Shown: positions 22,579-32,188, counted from the first letter of the stretch. The stretch: 64,000 nucleotides of DNA from DATARH01 sp036489765 (GCA_036489765.1 DASXFE010000018.1:1-64000); one strand, 5' to 3'. Notes: a model not told the origin generated them from the letters alone. A program made the numbers and translations.

Positions 22579-23694
22579 ATGAAGTCGTTTCTGTCGCTGC
22601 TGGCCAAAAGTTTCCTCGCCGCGGTCATCCTGATCGGCGCGGCCGCCGGCGCGGGCTATTGGGTTTATGGCCAGGCGGCTGCGCCCGGGCCGTCTGCCGA
22701 GGCGCGTACGATCGTCATCCCGCCACATACCGGCGTCTCGGGGATCGCCGAGCTGCTGCGGCAGGACGGGATTATTCGCAACAAATTCGTCTTCGAGGTC
22801 GCGGCGAAGTTTTCCGGCCATGGCGGCGCGCTGCAATCGGGCGAATACGAATTCCCGGCGCAGGCGAGCATGTTCAACGCGATGGACCTGCTCGCCAGCG
22901 GCAAGACGGTCAAGCATCGGCTGACGATCCCCGAGGGCCTCACCAGCGACGAGGTCGCGGGGCTGGTCGATGCGGCGCCCGCGCTCGCCGGCGAGAATGC
23001 CGCGCCGCCGCCCGAGGGTTCGGTGCTGCCCGAAACCTATGTCTACAGTTATGGCGATCAACGCCAGGAGCTGATCGGGCGGATGCAGCGGGCGATGAAA
23101 GAAGCGCTCGCCCAGGCGTGGACCGACCGCCGCGACGACCTCTATCTGACCGATCCGAAACAGGCGTTGATCCTCGCGTCGATCGTCGAGAAGGAAAGCG
23201 CAAAGGAGGACGAGCGCGAGCATATGGCCGGCGTGTTCATCAACCGGCTGCGGCTCGGCATGCCGCTTCAATCCGACCCGACGGTGATCTATGCGATCGA
23301 GGGCGACAAGTCGCACAAGCTCGACCGACCGCTGACCCACGCCGACCTGTCGGTCAATTCCCCCTACAACACCTATGTCGCCAAGGCCCTTCCCCCGGGG
23401 CCGATCGACAATCCGGGCAAGGCCGCGCTGCGCGCGGCGACCCGGCCCCAGCGCACCGACGACCTCTATTTCGTCGCCGACGGCAAGGGCGGGCACGTGT
23501 TCGCGCAGACCCTGGCCGAGCACGAGCGCAACGTCGCCGCGTATCGCCAGCAGCTCCTCGGCGTCCCGACCCCTGAGCCGCCGGGACCCGCGGTCGCCCA
23601 GGCAGCCGCGCCGGTGCCGCCGGAAAAGCCTCCGACGCCGGCTCCGGCGCATGAGCGCTGCCGGCACATCCCCGGCCATCCCTGCCCGCGCTAG
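22579..23694 (+). CDS. mltG: Endolytic peptidoglycan transglycosylase
   Basis: MltG (YceG family) cuts nascent glycan strands at the inner membrane and sets their length. The 371-residue protein has one N-terminal membrane helix (SFLAAVILIGAAAGAGYWVY), a LysM-like region (TGVSGIAELLRQDGII), and the YceG core with the catalytic Glu in ASIVEKES and AGVFINRLRLGMPLQSDPTV. The Pro/Ala-rich C-terminus is a short extra tail. It follows fabF by 16 bases, a common alphaproteobacterial arrangement. Confidence 0.95.
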   Translation: MKSFLSLLAKSFLAAVILIGAAAGAGYWVYGQAAAPGPSAEARTIVIPPHTGVSGIAELLRQDGIIRNKFVFEVAAKFSGHGGALQSGEYEFPAQASMFNAMDLLASGKTVKHRLTIPEGLTSDEVAGLVDAAPALAGENAAPPPEGSVLPETYVYSYGDQRQELIGRMQRAMKEALAQAWTDRRDDLYLTDPKQALILASIVEKESAKEDEREHMAGVFINRLRLGMPLQSDPTVIYAIEGDKSHKLDRPLTHADLSVNSPYNTYVAKALPPGPIDNPGKAALRAATRPQRTDDLYFVADGKGGHVFAQTLAEHERNVAAYRQQLLGVPTPEPPGPAVAQAAAPVPPEKPPTPAPAHERCRHIPGHPCPR

Positions 23695-23704
23695 GCAAGG
23701 GGCG

Positions 23705-24586
23705 ATGGGCATCTCCAGCATGACCGGCTTCGCCCGCGCCGAGGGTGAGACGGCGGGGGTTGCCTGGGTCTGGGAAATCAAGAGCGTCAACGGCCGCTCG
23801 CTCGATCTGCGGCTGCGCCTGCCGTCGGGTTACGACGCGGCAGAGGGGCAACTGCGCGCGGCGTTCGGCGGCCGGTTTCGCCGCGGCAATCTGAATGCGA
23901 CGCTCTCCGTGGACCGCACGCAGGCCCCGACGGTCCGGATCAACAAGGAATTGCTCGCCCAAATCGGCGCGGCGTTGCGCGATCTCGGCGGTACGATCGA
24001 CGCGGCGCCGCCGCGGCTCGACGGGCTCCTCGGACTTCGCGGCGTCATCGAGGTTGTCGACGACGAGGATGCCTCGCTCGCCGACCAGCGCCGGGCGGCC
24101 ATTGCGGCGGGCTGGACCGCCGCGCTTGACCGGCTTGCAACCTCTCGCGCCGAAGAAGGGGCTAAGCTCGACGCGGTGCTCGGCACGCTGCTCGGTGAAT
24201 TGACCGGGCTCGTCGCGGCCGCGACGAATTCGGCGGCAGCGCAGCCGGAGGCGCTCCGAAAGCGACTCGAACAGACGCTCGCCGACCTGTCTGCATTGGT
24301 CCCGACGATGCCGCAGGAACGGGTCGCTCAGGAGCTGGCGCTGATGGTCGGGCGAGCCGACATCCGCGAGGAGCTCGACCGACTGCGCGCGCACCTGACC
24401 CAGGCCGGTGATCTGCTGCGGCAGGGCGAGGGGGTCGGGCGGCAGCTCGATTTCCTGTGCCAGGAGCTCAATCGCGAAGCCAACACGCTGTGCTCGAAAT
24501 CCGCGGATATCGAGCTGACCCGGATCGGGCTCGCGCTCAAGGCCGCGGTCGAGCAGTTCCGCGAGCAGGTCCAGAACGTCGAATGA
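23705..24586 (+). CDS. YicC family endoribonuclease-like protein
   Basis: This 293-residue protein matches the YicC family, associated with RNA cleavage and stationary-phase control in E. coli. It starts ISSMTGFARAEGE, the family signature, and has EIKSVNGRSLDLRLRLP and the C-terminal GVGRQLDFLCQELNREANT with SADIELTRIGLALKAAVEQ. It starts ten bases after mltG and overlaps gmk by four bases, the usual yicC-gmk arrangement. Confidence 0.93.
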   Translation: MGISSMTGFARAEGETAGVAWVWEIKSVNGRSLDLRLRLPSGYDAAEGQLRAAFGGRFRRGNLNATLSVDRTQAPTVRINKELLAQIGAALRDLGGTIDAAPPRLDGLLGLRGVIEVVDDEDASLADQRRAAIAAGWTAALDRLATSRAEEGAKLDAVLGTLLGELTGLVAAATNSAAAQPEALRKRLEQTLADLSALVPTMPQERVAQELALMVGRADIREELDRLRAHLTQAGDLLRQGEGVGRQLDFLCQELNREANTLCSKSADIELTRIGLALKAAVEQFREQVQNVE

Positions 24587-25233
24587 GCCCGGCGGCGCCC
24601 GCTCAAGACCCGATCCGCCGCCGTGGCTTCCTCCTGGTGCTATCGTCCCCCTCGGGCGCCGGCAAGACCACGATCACCCGCCGCCTCCTCGACCGCGACC
24701 CGACCCTGGCGCTGTCGGTTTCCGTGACGACGCGCCTGTCGCGTCCCGGCGAGGTCGACGGCAAGGATTACCGCTTTATCGACCAGGCGACGTTCGACCT
24801 CATGGTAACGGAAGGCGAATTGCTCGAGCACGCGACCGTGTTCGGGAATTCCTATGGTACCCCCCGCGCGCCGATCGTCGCGGCGATCGAGGCCGGGAGC
24901 GACATCCTCACCGACATCGACTGGCAGGGGACGCAGCAGCTCAGCGGCAGCCTGCACGAGGACATCGTCACGATCTTCGTGCTGCCGCCGAGCACCGACG
25001 CCCTGGAGGCGAGATTGCGCGGTCGCGGCCAGGACACTGCCGCCGTCGTTGCCGAGCGCATGGCGAAATCATCCGAAGAGATGAGCCACTGGGCGGAATA
25101 CGACTATGTCATCGTCAACGCCGACCTCGACCGCAGCGTCGCCGAGGCCCAGGCCATCGTCACCGCCGAACGCCTCAAACGCACCCGCCAGCAAGGCCTG
25201 GCCGACTTCGTCAACCGCCTCCGGGGCGGGTGA
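24583..25233 (+). CDS. gmk: Guanylate kinase
   Basis: Gmk phosphorylates GMP to GDP with ATP. The 216-residue protein has the P-loop SSPSGAGKTTI near residue 22, the GMP-binding VSVTTRLSRPGEVDGKDYRF, and DIDWQGTQQL. ATG 24583 overlaps the yicC stop. The gene is convergent with rsmA; a GC-rich hairpin lies between them. Confidence 0.97.
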   Translation: MSPAAPAQDPIRRRGFLLVLSSPSGAGKTTITRRLLDRDPTLALSVSVTTRLSRPGEVDGKDYRFIDQATFDLMVTEGELLEHATVFGNSYGTPRAPIVAAIEAGSDILTDIDWQGTQQLSGSLHEDIVTIFVLPPSTDALEARLRGRGQDTAAVVAERMAKSSEEMSHWAEYDYVIVNADLDRSVAEAQAIVTAERLKRTRQQGLADFVNRLRGG

Positions 25234-25332
25234 GAGGGGCTGCGGCGTTCCCCACCTGAGCTTGGCTGGGCTTGGTCCGGCGGCCTACGCACCTCTCCGG
25301 GTGACGGTCGCCGAGCCTCTTTCTGCCCCGAG

Positions 25333-26175
25333 TCATGGATGGCCGGGCCAAGCCCGGCCAAGGTGATTTCGGGTTTGCGAGAGAGACTGGGCGAGGGCGC
25401 AAAACTCCACAACCGATAGCTCTTCAGCCCGAGCCGTTGGCGTGATCCCTGCCTCGGCCAACAATCCCTCGGTCGCAACCCCCAGCGTCCTCAAGCTCGC
25501 CCGCAGCATCTTTCGCCGCTGCCCGAACGCGGCCGCCGTCACGCGTTCGAGCGTCGCCTTGTCGGCCTCGGCGAGTGGGTGCGGGCGTGGCGTCAGTTGG
25601 ACGACGGTAGAGGTCACCTTTGGGGGTGGGGTGAAGGCGCGGCCGGGGATATCGAAGAGGATACGGGCTTCGCACAGCCATTGGGTGATGACCGACAGGC
25701 GGCCGTAGGACGGCGTGCGCGTGGCGGCGGTGAGGCGCTCGGCAACCTCGCGCTGGAACATCAGCGTGAGGCGGTCATAGGCGCGGATGTTGTCGAGCCA
25801 GTGCAGCAGGAGCGCCGTCGCGATGTTGTAGGGGAGGTTCGCGACGATGCGGCGAGGCGGGTCGCAGAGGGTGGCGGGGTCGAGGGCCAGGGCGTCGGCT
25901 TCGATCAGGTCGAGGCGGCCGGGGTAGGCCTCGGCGAGGGAGGCGAGGGCGGCGAGGCAGCGGGGGTCGCGCTCGATAGCGATGACGCGCTTTGCCCCCT
26001 CGGCGAGAAGCGCGCGAGTGAGGCCGCCGGGCCCGGGGCCGATCTCGATGACCGTTGCTGCCTCGAGTGGCCCCGCGGCGCGGGCGATACGGCGGGTGAG
26101 GTTGAGGTCGAGGAGGAAATTCTGGCCGAGGCTTCGTCGTGCGGCGATGCCGTGCGCGGCGATGACCTCGCGCAA
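25333..26175 (-). CDS. rsmA: 16S rRNA (adenine1518-N6/adenine1519-N6)-dimethyltransferase
   Basis: RsmA (KsgA) dimethylates two adenines near the 3' end of 16S rRNA and is used in 30S maturation. The sequence has ARRSLGQNFLLD, the SAM motif VIEIGPGPGGLTRALL, and NLPYNIATALLLHWL, the NxPY-type catalytic site. The start is uncertain because no ATG or GTG fits; TTG at 26175 is listed, but family-like LPPLREVI starts a few residues earlier, and a CTG overlapping the pdxA stop (CTGA at 26223) is possible. The last residues (NHLGRAWPGHP) come from the intergenic palindrome. Confidence 0.92.
   Translation of the reverse strand: MREVIAAHGIAARRSLGQNFLLDLNLTRRIARAAGPLEAATVIEIGPGPGGLTRALLAEGAKRVIAIERDPRCLAALASLAEAYPGRLDLIEADALALDPATLCDPPRRIVANLPYNIATALLLHWLDNIRAYDRLTLMFQREVAERLTAATRTPSYGRLSVITQWLCEARILFDIPGRAFTPPPKVTSTVVQLTPRPHPLAEADKATLERVTAAAFGQRRKMLRASLRTLGVATEGLLAEAGITPTARAEELSVVEFCALAQSLSQTRNHLGRAWPGHP
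25340..25360. repeat. GC-rich palindrome between gmk and rsmA
   Basis: TGGCCGGGC (25340-25348) pairs with GCCCGGCCA (25352-25360) across a three-base loop. It lies within the last codons of rsmA, which end in GRAWPGHP. A similar pattern (GGCTGGGCTTGGTCCGGCGGCC) occurs about 80 bases to the left. It may act as a bidirectional terminator or be a dispersed repeat. Confidence 0.5.
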
Positions 26176-26219
26176 GGGCGGCAGGGCGGCAGGGTCGCCC
26201 GAGTTGCTATGGTCTAGCG

Positions 26220-27233
26220 TCAGTTTGCGGCGCGCCGGGCCGCCATCTCGCCGGCGAGGCGCAGCGCGGCGATCAGGCTGTCGGGCCGCGCCGTACCCGT
26301 TCCGGCGATGTCGAAGGCGGTGCCGTGGTCGGGCGAAGTGCGGATGAACGGCAGCCCCAGTGTCACGTTGACCCCGCCGTCGAAATCGATCGTCTTGATC
26401 GGGATCAGCGCCTGGTCGTGATACATGCACAGAGCCGCGTCGTAGGTCGCGCGCGCCGCCGGGTGGAACATCGTGTCGGCGGCGAGCGGGCCCCTGGCGT
26501 CGATGCCGGCGTGGCGCAATTCGACGACCGCCGGGGCGACGATATCGATATCCTCGCGCCCGAGCCCGCCGGATTCGCCCGCATGCGGGTTGAGCCCGGC
26601 GATCGCGAGCCTAGGCGCGGCGATGCCGAAATCGCGCCTGAGCGCCGCGGCGACGACCGTGCCGGTGTGGACGATCGTGGCGGTCGTCACGAGCCCGATC
26701 GCCTCGCGCAGGGCGTGGTGGATCGTCACCGGGACAACGCGTAATTCCGGGCATGCCAGCATCATCACCGCCGGCCCTTTGAGGCCCGCCAGCTCGGCGA
26801 GATATTCGGTATGGCCGGGGTGGTTGAACCCGGCGCGGTAGAGCGCGTCCTTGTTGATCGGATTGGTGACGACGGCGGCGGCGCGCCCGTCGCGCGCATC
26901 GGCGACGGCGCGGTCGATCGCCTCGATCACGAGGCGCGCATCGGCGGGGTCGGGGTGGCCTGGCCGGGCGCGCGGCGCTGCGCTGAGGGGCGCGACCGGC
27001 AGGGCGTCAGCGAAGGCGTCGACCGCTTCCGACGGCGTGGCTATGGCGCGGACGGCGATGCCCCAACCGAGGCGATCCGCCAACGCGGCGAGGCGGGCCG
27101 GATCGTCGATCAGGTAGAAGGGCGGCACGCGAGCATCCCGGTGCCGCCACGCGGCGAGGGCGACCTCGCCGCCGATGCCGGCCGGCTCGCCCATCGTCAT
27201 CGCGAGCGGAAGGCTACATGCGGATATCGACAT
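26220..27233 (-). CDS. pdxA: 4-hydroxythreonine-4-phosphate dehydrogenase
   Basis: PdxA oxidises 4-phosphohydroxy-L-threonine in pyridoxal phosphate synthesis. The 337-residue protein has LPLAMTMGEPAGIGGE at the start, NPINKDALYRAGF, and metal-binding histidines in PGHTEYLAE, with LNPHAGESGGLGREDID and DQALIPIKTI. ATG 27233 overlaps the end of surA by 20 bases; an internal ATG at 27200 would cut the conserved LPLA segment. It forms an operon with surA upstream and rsmA downstream. Confidence 0.95.
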   Translation of the reverse strand: MSISACSLPLAMTMGEPAGIGGEVALAAWRHRDARVPPFYLIDDPARLAALADRLGWGIAVRAIATPSEAVDAFADALPVAPLSAAPRARPGHPDPADARLVIEAIDRAVADARDGRAAAVVTNPINKDALYRAGFNHPGHTEYLAELAGLKGPAVMMLACPELRVVPVTIHHALREAIGLVTTATIVHTGTVVAAALRRDFGIAAPRLAIAGLNPHAGESGGLGREDIDIVAPAVVELRHAGIDARGPLAADTMFHPAARATYDAALCMYHDQALIPIKTIDFDGGVNVTLGLPFIRTSPDHGTAFDIAGTGTARPDSLIAALRLAGEMAARRAAN

Positions 27234-28551
27234 AGGCCGCGCGGCGCAGATCGGTCAGATAGCGGCGCGCCACCGTGTCGTAGCGTTGCTTGGCGATCGT
27301 CTCCATGACCGAGCCGCGGGTGATCGCTGTCGGGCCGCCACCGCCGCCGGTCCGCTTGGCGCACAGCATCAACATGCCGACGCCGTTTTTTTCGAGGATG
27401 GGGTTCGAGGTCTGGCCGGGTTGCAGCTTGTCGACGAGCTGGTGCATCTGCGGCGAGATCTGGCTCGATCGAAGATGGCCCTCGCTCGTCAGCTGCGGGC
27501 CCTTTTCCTTGCCGAGCCGCAGGAAATCGGCACAGCCGTGCGATGCATTCTTGATCCCGATGATCGTCATCGCCGCAGCCTGCTTTTGCACCATGCTCGC
27601 CGCTGGCGGCACCGGCAGCACCACCTGGACGATGTCGTAGACGGTGTCGTCGGATTGGCCCTCGCCGGTGGTTCCGGTGCGGCGGCCGAGGACGAGGACG
27701 ACGTAATAGCCGGCGCCGGTCCGGATCGGTTGCGACAACTCGCCGACCTTCATCCCCGACACCGTCTTTGCCAGCTCGGGGGTGAGCTGATCAGGCCGGA
27801 TCCAGCCGAGATCACCGCCGACCGCCGCGGTGGCCGATTGCGAGAACTGCTGCGCGATCGCCGAGAACCGGGCGCCCTTGCGCATCTCTTCGATCAGCCG
27901 GTCGGCGGTCGAGCGCACTTCGGCCTCCTGGGCGGGCGTGTCGACGGCGAGGAAGATCTCGGCGACGCGGGCCTCGGGCTCGTTGGCGTTCTCCTTTTCG
28001 CGGCGCATCGCCTCATCGACCTCCTGGTCGGAGATTTCCGTCGATTCCGCCGCCTGACGGCGCACGAGCTTGCCCCATACGATCGAGGCCGTGATCTGAT
28101 CGATCAGGCTGCCGCGATCGATGTTTTGTGCTTTCAGGAACGCGTTGAGGCCGCCCGGCTTCATGTTGTTCTGCTTTTCGATCAGCTGGATCGCGGCCTC
28201 GATCTCCGAGTCGCTGGCGGTGACACTCTGCTTTTTCGCCTCTTGCAGTTCGAGCTTCTCGTCGATCAGCTGGTGCAGGACCTGTTTCTGGATGCGCTGG
28301 CGGCCTTCCGCCGAGTCGGGCAGGTTCGACGACAACAGGACGATGCGGATGCGCGAGATCAGGTCGTAGACCGAGATCACCTGGTCGTTGACGACAGCGG
28401 CGATCTGGGTCTGCATCTCTGGGCTCGGCGGCGCTCCGGCGGGAGCCCGCGCGGGATTGCGATGCGGCGCTTGTGCCGACGCAGACGTGCCGGCCGCGAT
28501 CATCGCCGCGGCGAACAGCACGCACAACCATCGGAATACCGTCATCGTCAC
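27214..28551 (-). CDS. surA: Periplasmic peptidyl-prolyl isomerase / outer-membrane chaperone
   Basis: SurA escorts unfolded outer-membrane proteins across the periplasm. The 445-residue protein has a signal peptide (LCVLFAAAMIAAGTSASA), a helical SurA-N domain starting IAAVVNDQVISVYDL, and a parvulin (PpiC) domain around residues 200-310 including SQSATAAVGGDLGWIRPDQL. The C-terminal region includes a second, degenerate domain. It starts with GTG 28551 or ATG 28545. It sits between lptD and pdxA, the usual lptD-surA-pdxA-rsmA order. Confidence 0.93.
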   Translation of the reverse strand: MTMTVFRWLCVLFAAAMIAAGTSASAQAPHRNPARAPAGAPPSPEMQTQIAAVVNDQVISVYDLISRIRIVLLSSNLPDSAEGRQRIQKQVLHQLIDEKLELQEAKKQSVTASDSEIEAAIQLIEKQNNMKPGGLNAFLKAQNIDRGSLIDQITASIVWGKLVRRQAAESTEISDQEVDEAMRREKENANEPEARVAEIFLAVDTPAQEAEVRSTADRLIEEMRKGARFSAIAQQFSQSATAAVGGDLGWIRPDQLTPELAKTVSGMKVGELSQPIRTGAGYYVVLVLGRRTGTTGEGQSDDTVYDIVQVVLPVPPAASMVQKQAAAMTIIGIKNASHGCADFLRLGKEKGPQLTSEGHLRSSQISPQMHQLVDKLQPGQTSNPILEKNGVGMLMLCAKRTGGGGGPTAITRGSVMETIAKQRYDTVARRYLTDLRRAAYVDIRM

Positions 28552-28629
28552 GCGCCCTGCCGCCGCCTGTCCACCGCCGTAATCTACGCTTTTGCGCCGC
28601 TTCTGTCGCCGGCTCGGTGGTCGCAGCGG

Positions 28630-30975
28630 TTACGAGCCGCTGCCTGCGACCGAGGCGACCGTGCTGCCGATTTCGCCCAGATTCTTGAAGACGACGCTGA
28701 ACATGATCGACACGCCCGGGGTCACGTCGCCGCTGCGGATGCCCGATTGCGTCAGCGAGGTCACGAACGCCATGCACTCGTCCTGATAGATCGCCGACAG
28801 GTTGGCGTAGACGCTGGTGCTGTTCGATTGCGGGGTGGCGATTCCGTTGACGATATTATCCGAGTTGGTGAGGTTGACGGTCTCGCTGCCGCGCAGCCAC
28901 CAGTAGCGGGTGAGCTGGGTCGTGACGTTGAAGGTAAGCTGCTGGCGCTTGCCGTAGAGGATGGTCTGGCCGGTCGCCGGGTTGGTCACGACATCGTTGA
29001 GCTGTTCGGCAGGCATAAGCAGGTAGTTGAGGCCGAACCGCAAATTCTGCGGCCCAAGGCTCGCGCCGATCTCCTGGTCGCGGCTGCTCAGCGTCCGGTG
29101 GTCGTACCGGAACCGGTAGATCAGATCGATATACGAGGTCGGCTGCAGCTCGAGCCGCCCGACGATATCCGACAGGTTGTCTTCGGCGCCCGAGCCCGGG
29201 GCGAGGTAGTTGTTGGTCTGGGCGCGAAGGCTCTGTCCGATCAGAAACCGGTAGCTACCGCCATCCTTGTTGTAGAGCCCGGTCTTGAACCCGTAATCGA
29301 CGCGCTGCCCGGTATCGATCAGGTCATAGCCGGAGAACCGGTCGGGGCGGAACAGGTCGCTGTCGCGGAATTGGAAATTGAGGCTGTCCTCGTCGGGAAT
29401 GCGCCAACTGTTGCCGCCGCTGGGAGCGGCATAGCCGGCGACGATCGGCTCGATCAGCGCGGTCGTGTCGTCGAAGCGGTTGATCAGCGGGTAATCCCAC
29501 TGCAGGCCGATCTGCGGAAAGACGCGGCCGTCGACATAGTTCTGCGAGATCGGTTCCGACGGCTTGGCGCCGTTGATCGAGAAGAACCGCGACGGCAGAT
29601 CGGGGTTCGAGAGGGGACTGAGACCGGAGACCGAATACCCGTCGCCGCGGACGCTGCCCGAGAATTTGTATTCGCTGCCGAGCCCGTCGTAGAACGTCTT
29701 GTCCCATTCGGCGCCAAGCGACAGCCGGCGATCCTGGGTGCCGACCTCGCGCACGATGTCGAGCAGGTTGGCGTTGAATTTCCAGGTTCCGCCCCACTCG
29801 TCAGGCGTGAGCTGCCAATTTCGGTTCATGACCGGCAGCACGATCGGCTGCGTCGAGTCGCCGATGCCCGGCTGCAGCGGCTGGAACATATAGGCGTTGA
29901 CGTCGGTCGAGCCGTCCGAATTGAAGCCTTCGAGATAGGCTCGGCTGACCATGGTGTTCATCAGCGGCAGGCCGAAGTTGAACCGCAAAAGATAGGTCTG
30001 GTCGGACACGCGGTTGATGTCGAAGCCGGTGCGATAGGTCGAATCGATGTCCCATGCGCCGGTCGTCTCGATATGGCCGCGCACCTGGTCGCCCGTGCTC
30101 TCGACGTTCTGGCTGCCGGCGCTGCTGTAGTTGATGCTGCCGAGGACGTTCAGCGCCCCGTCGCCCCAGCGCTGCCGGTATTGTCCCTCGAGCAGCGGCC
30201 CTGCGCGCGAGTTGAAGCGCGGAGCCAGGGTCAAATCCGAATCCTGGTCGAGAACCCAATAATAGGGGATGGAGAAATGGACGCCGGTGTTGTTGCCGTT
30301 GCCGAATGACGGCATCAGGAACCCGCTGGCGCGCTTGACTGACGGGTCCGGCGCCGACAGGTAGGGCGAATAGAAGACCGGAAAGCCGTCGATATCGAGC
30401 ACGGGGTCGCGGAATTCGACGATCTGCTGGGCCCGGTTGTCGTCGATCTCGCGCGCCTTGATCTCCCAGGCGGGCGGCTTGGTCGGGTCCTCCTTGCACA
30501 GGTCGCACGGCGAGTAGACGCCCTTCCTGAGCTGGATCAGGTTGCCGTTGACGCGCCGCGCCGTATTGGCGGCCAGCCGCGACCGGTCGGACAGCAGCAT
30601 CCGCACCTCGGTCGCGAAGGCGTTGTTCATCGAATCGCGCAGTTCGATGTAATCGGCGAAGAGAACCTCGCCGGTCGGCTGCAAGAGGCTCACATGGCCC
30701 GAGGCCGTGACCGTGTCGGTGTTCCGGTTGTAGGTCACCGTGTCGGCGAGCAGAACCTGGTTGTTCTGGGAAATTTCGACATGGCCGCGGGCGACCGTGA
30801 GGCCGAGCGAGTCGTCGTTCTGCACCTCGTCGGCCTGGAAGACGATCGGCGCGTTCTTGTCCTGGCCGGCGGCACGGTGCGTCAAATCGGTGGCCTTGCC
30901 CGGAATCGCCATTAGCGCCAGCAGCGCGGCTGCGAGCGCGATTCGTCGTAGTGCAGGTTGGGGGAGACCTGTCAT
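28630..30975 (-). CDS. lptD: LPS-assembly outer-membrane protein
   Basis: LptD inserts lipopolysaccharide into the outer leaflet of the outer membrane. The 781-residue protein has a signal peptide (ALAAALLALMAIPGKA), an N-terminal OstA-like beta-jellyroll with VARGHVEISQNNQVLLADTV and YNRNTDTVTASGHV, then the Cys pair SPCDLCKEDPT likely involved in disulphides, and a long C-terminal beta barrel. It starts 85 bases after lptG and is followed by surA. Confidence 0.95.
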   Translation of the reverse strand: MTGLPQPALRRIALAAALLALMAIPGKATDLTHRAAGQDKNAPIVFQADEVQNDDSLGLTVARGHVEISQNNQVLLADTVTYNRNTDTVTASGHVSLLQPTGEVLFADYIELRDSMNNAFATEVRMLLSDRSRLAANTARRVNGNLIQLRKGVYSPCDLCKEDPTKPPAWEIKAREIDDNRAQQIVEFRDPVLDIDGFPVFYSPYLSAPDPSVKRASGFLMPSFGNGNNTGVHFSIPYYWVLDQDSDLTLAPRFNSRAGPLLEGQYRQRWGDGALNVLGSINYSSAGSQNVESTGDQVRGHIETTGAWDIDSTYRTGFDINRVSDQTYLLRFNFGLPLMNTMVSRAYLEGFNSDGSTDVNAYMFQPLQPGIGDSTQPIVLPVMNRNWQLTPDEWGGTWKFNANLLDIVREVGTQDRRLSLGAEWDKTFYDGLGSEYKFSGSVRGDGYSVSGLSPLSNPDLPSRFFSINGAKPSEPISQNYVDGRVFPQIGLQWDYPLINRFDDTTALIEPIVAGYAAPSGGNSWRIPDEDSLNFQFRDSDLFRPDRFSGYDLIDTGQRVDYGFKTGLYNKDGGSYRFLIGQSLRAQTNNYLAPGSGAEDNLSDIVGRLELQPTSYIDLIYRFRYDHRTLSSRDQEIGASLGPQNLRFGLNYLLMPAEQLNDVVTNPATGQTILYGKRQQLTFNVTTQLTRYWWLRGSETVNLTNSDNIVNGIATPQSNSTSVYANLSAIYQDECMAFVTSLTQSGIRSGDVTPGVSIMFSVVFKNLGEIGSTVASVAGSGS

Positions 30976-31060
30976 GCGCCGAGTTTGTTCAGAGGATCCG
31001 TTTCTCGTCCGAGAGGTTCAGGCAAGGCGTTCCTGGAAAGTTACGTGTCTCGCGGTTCCG

Positions 31061-32158
31061 TCATCCATCCTCAAGGTGCAGCAGCATCGATACGCCGAAG
31101 ATCAGGCTGACCCCGGTTGGGGTCCATGCAGCAAGCAATACCGGAACTTTGTCGGACAACCCCAGCGCAAACACAATGTCCGAAACGAAGTAGAGAAGGA
31201 AGCCGGCGAGAACGCCGCTGACGATCATCATCGTCGCGCCGCCCCGTCGCTGCATCCTGAGGCTGAAGGTCGCGGCGACGAGGACCATCGCACAGAACAG
31301 GAACGGGCGGGCAAGCAGCACGTTGAAATGCAGCCGATGCCGCTGGGCGGCGAAGCCTGACTGCTCGAGCAGCGTGATAAAGCCAGGCAGATCCCAGAAC
31401 GACATCGTCTCGGGGGAGGCGAGGCTTTCCTCGATCTTCGCCGAGGTGAGCTGGGTCGGCAGCCGGAGGTCGGGAAGCGGCTGCGGCAGTTGGCCGGGCA
31501 GATAGCGCCGCGCGCCCTTGACCAGCCAGAACCCGTCATCGAGATCGGCCTCATCGGCCTCGACCCGCGAGGTGAACCCGGTCGCGTTGTTGAAGAAGAA
31601 CAGCGACACGTGGTGCAGTAGCAGGTTCTGGGTCGGTCCCTTCTCGCCGTGGATGATGACCTCGCCGTCGTTGCCGTCGCTTTGCCGCAGCCACAACCCG
31701 GTGTTCGAGATGGACATCTCGTCGCCCGACTGCTTGAGGTCGCGGCTGTCGAGCAACTCGTAGCTCGCTTCCATGGACGAGGCTATCGGGTTGTAGACCG
31801 TCACGGCGAGGACTCCGACCAGCATCGCGACGAGCAGCGCGGGGGTCAGGAATTGCCATACCGACACGCCGGCGGCACGCGCGACGACCAGTTCGTTGCT
31901 GCGCGTGAGGCGCCAGAACGCCAGCATCGTGCCGAACAAGATCGCAAACGGCATGATCTCCTGCGTCGTCTGCGGCAGTTTCAGTGCCGCCATCTCCAAG
32001 AGCGTCATCAGCGATACGTTGGTCTTGCTCGCACCGCGGCGGATCAGCTCGATGTAGTCGATCAGGAAGGTGATCGTCGCCATGCTGCCGAACACGGCGC
32101 AGAACCACGCGAAAAACTGACGCGCGATATAGGAGGAAAGCGTCCTCGCGAGCTGCAC
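31061..32158 (-). CDS. lptG: LPS export ABC transporter permease
   Basis: LptG (YjgP/YjgQ family) pairs with LptF as the inner-membrane part of the LPS extractor. The 365-residue protein has an N-terminal helix YIARQFFAWFCAVFGSMATI, LPQTTQEIMPFAILFGTMLA, a periplasmic beta-jellyroll in the middle, and C-terminal helices (FLFCAMVLVAATFSLRMQRR, GVLAGFLLYFVSDIVFALG). It follows lptF by 30 bases and precedes lptD. Confidence 0.94.
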   Translation of the reverse strand: MQLARTLSSYIARQFFAWFCAVFGSMATITFLIDYIELIRRGASKTNVSLMTLLEMAALKLPQTTQEIMPFAILFGTMLAFWRLTRSNELVVARAAGVSVWQFLTPALLVAMLVGVLAVTVYNPIASSMEASYELLDSRDLKQSGDEMSISNTGLWLRQSDGNDGEVIIHGEKGPTQNLLLHHVSLFFFNNATGFTSRVEADEADLDDGFWLVKGARRYLPGQLPQPLPDLRLPTQLTSAKIEESLASPETMSFWDLPGFITLLEQSGFAAQRHRLHFNVLLARPFLFCAMVLVAATFSLRMQRRGGATMMIVSGVLAGFLLYFVSDIVFALGLSDKVPVLLAAWTPTGVSLIFGVSMLLHLEDG

Positions 32159-32188
32159 CGGTAGACCGCCTTCCCCCGCCGCGGCCGA

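Noticed and set aside
27175..30309. A 1,044-codon open frame on the + strand opposite surA and lptD
   Set aside because: It is an antisense shadow of two well-supported - strand genes, with Arg/His/Asp-rich composition typical of the opposite strand of GC-rich coding DNA.
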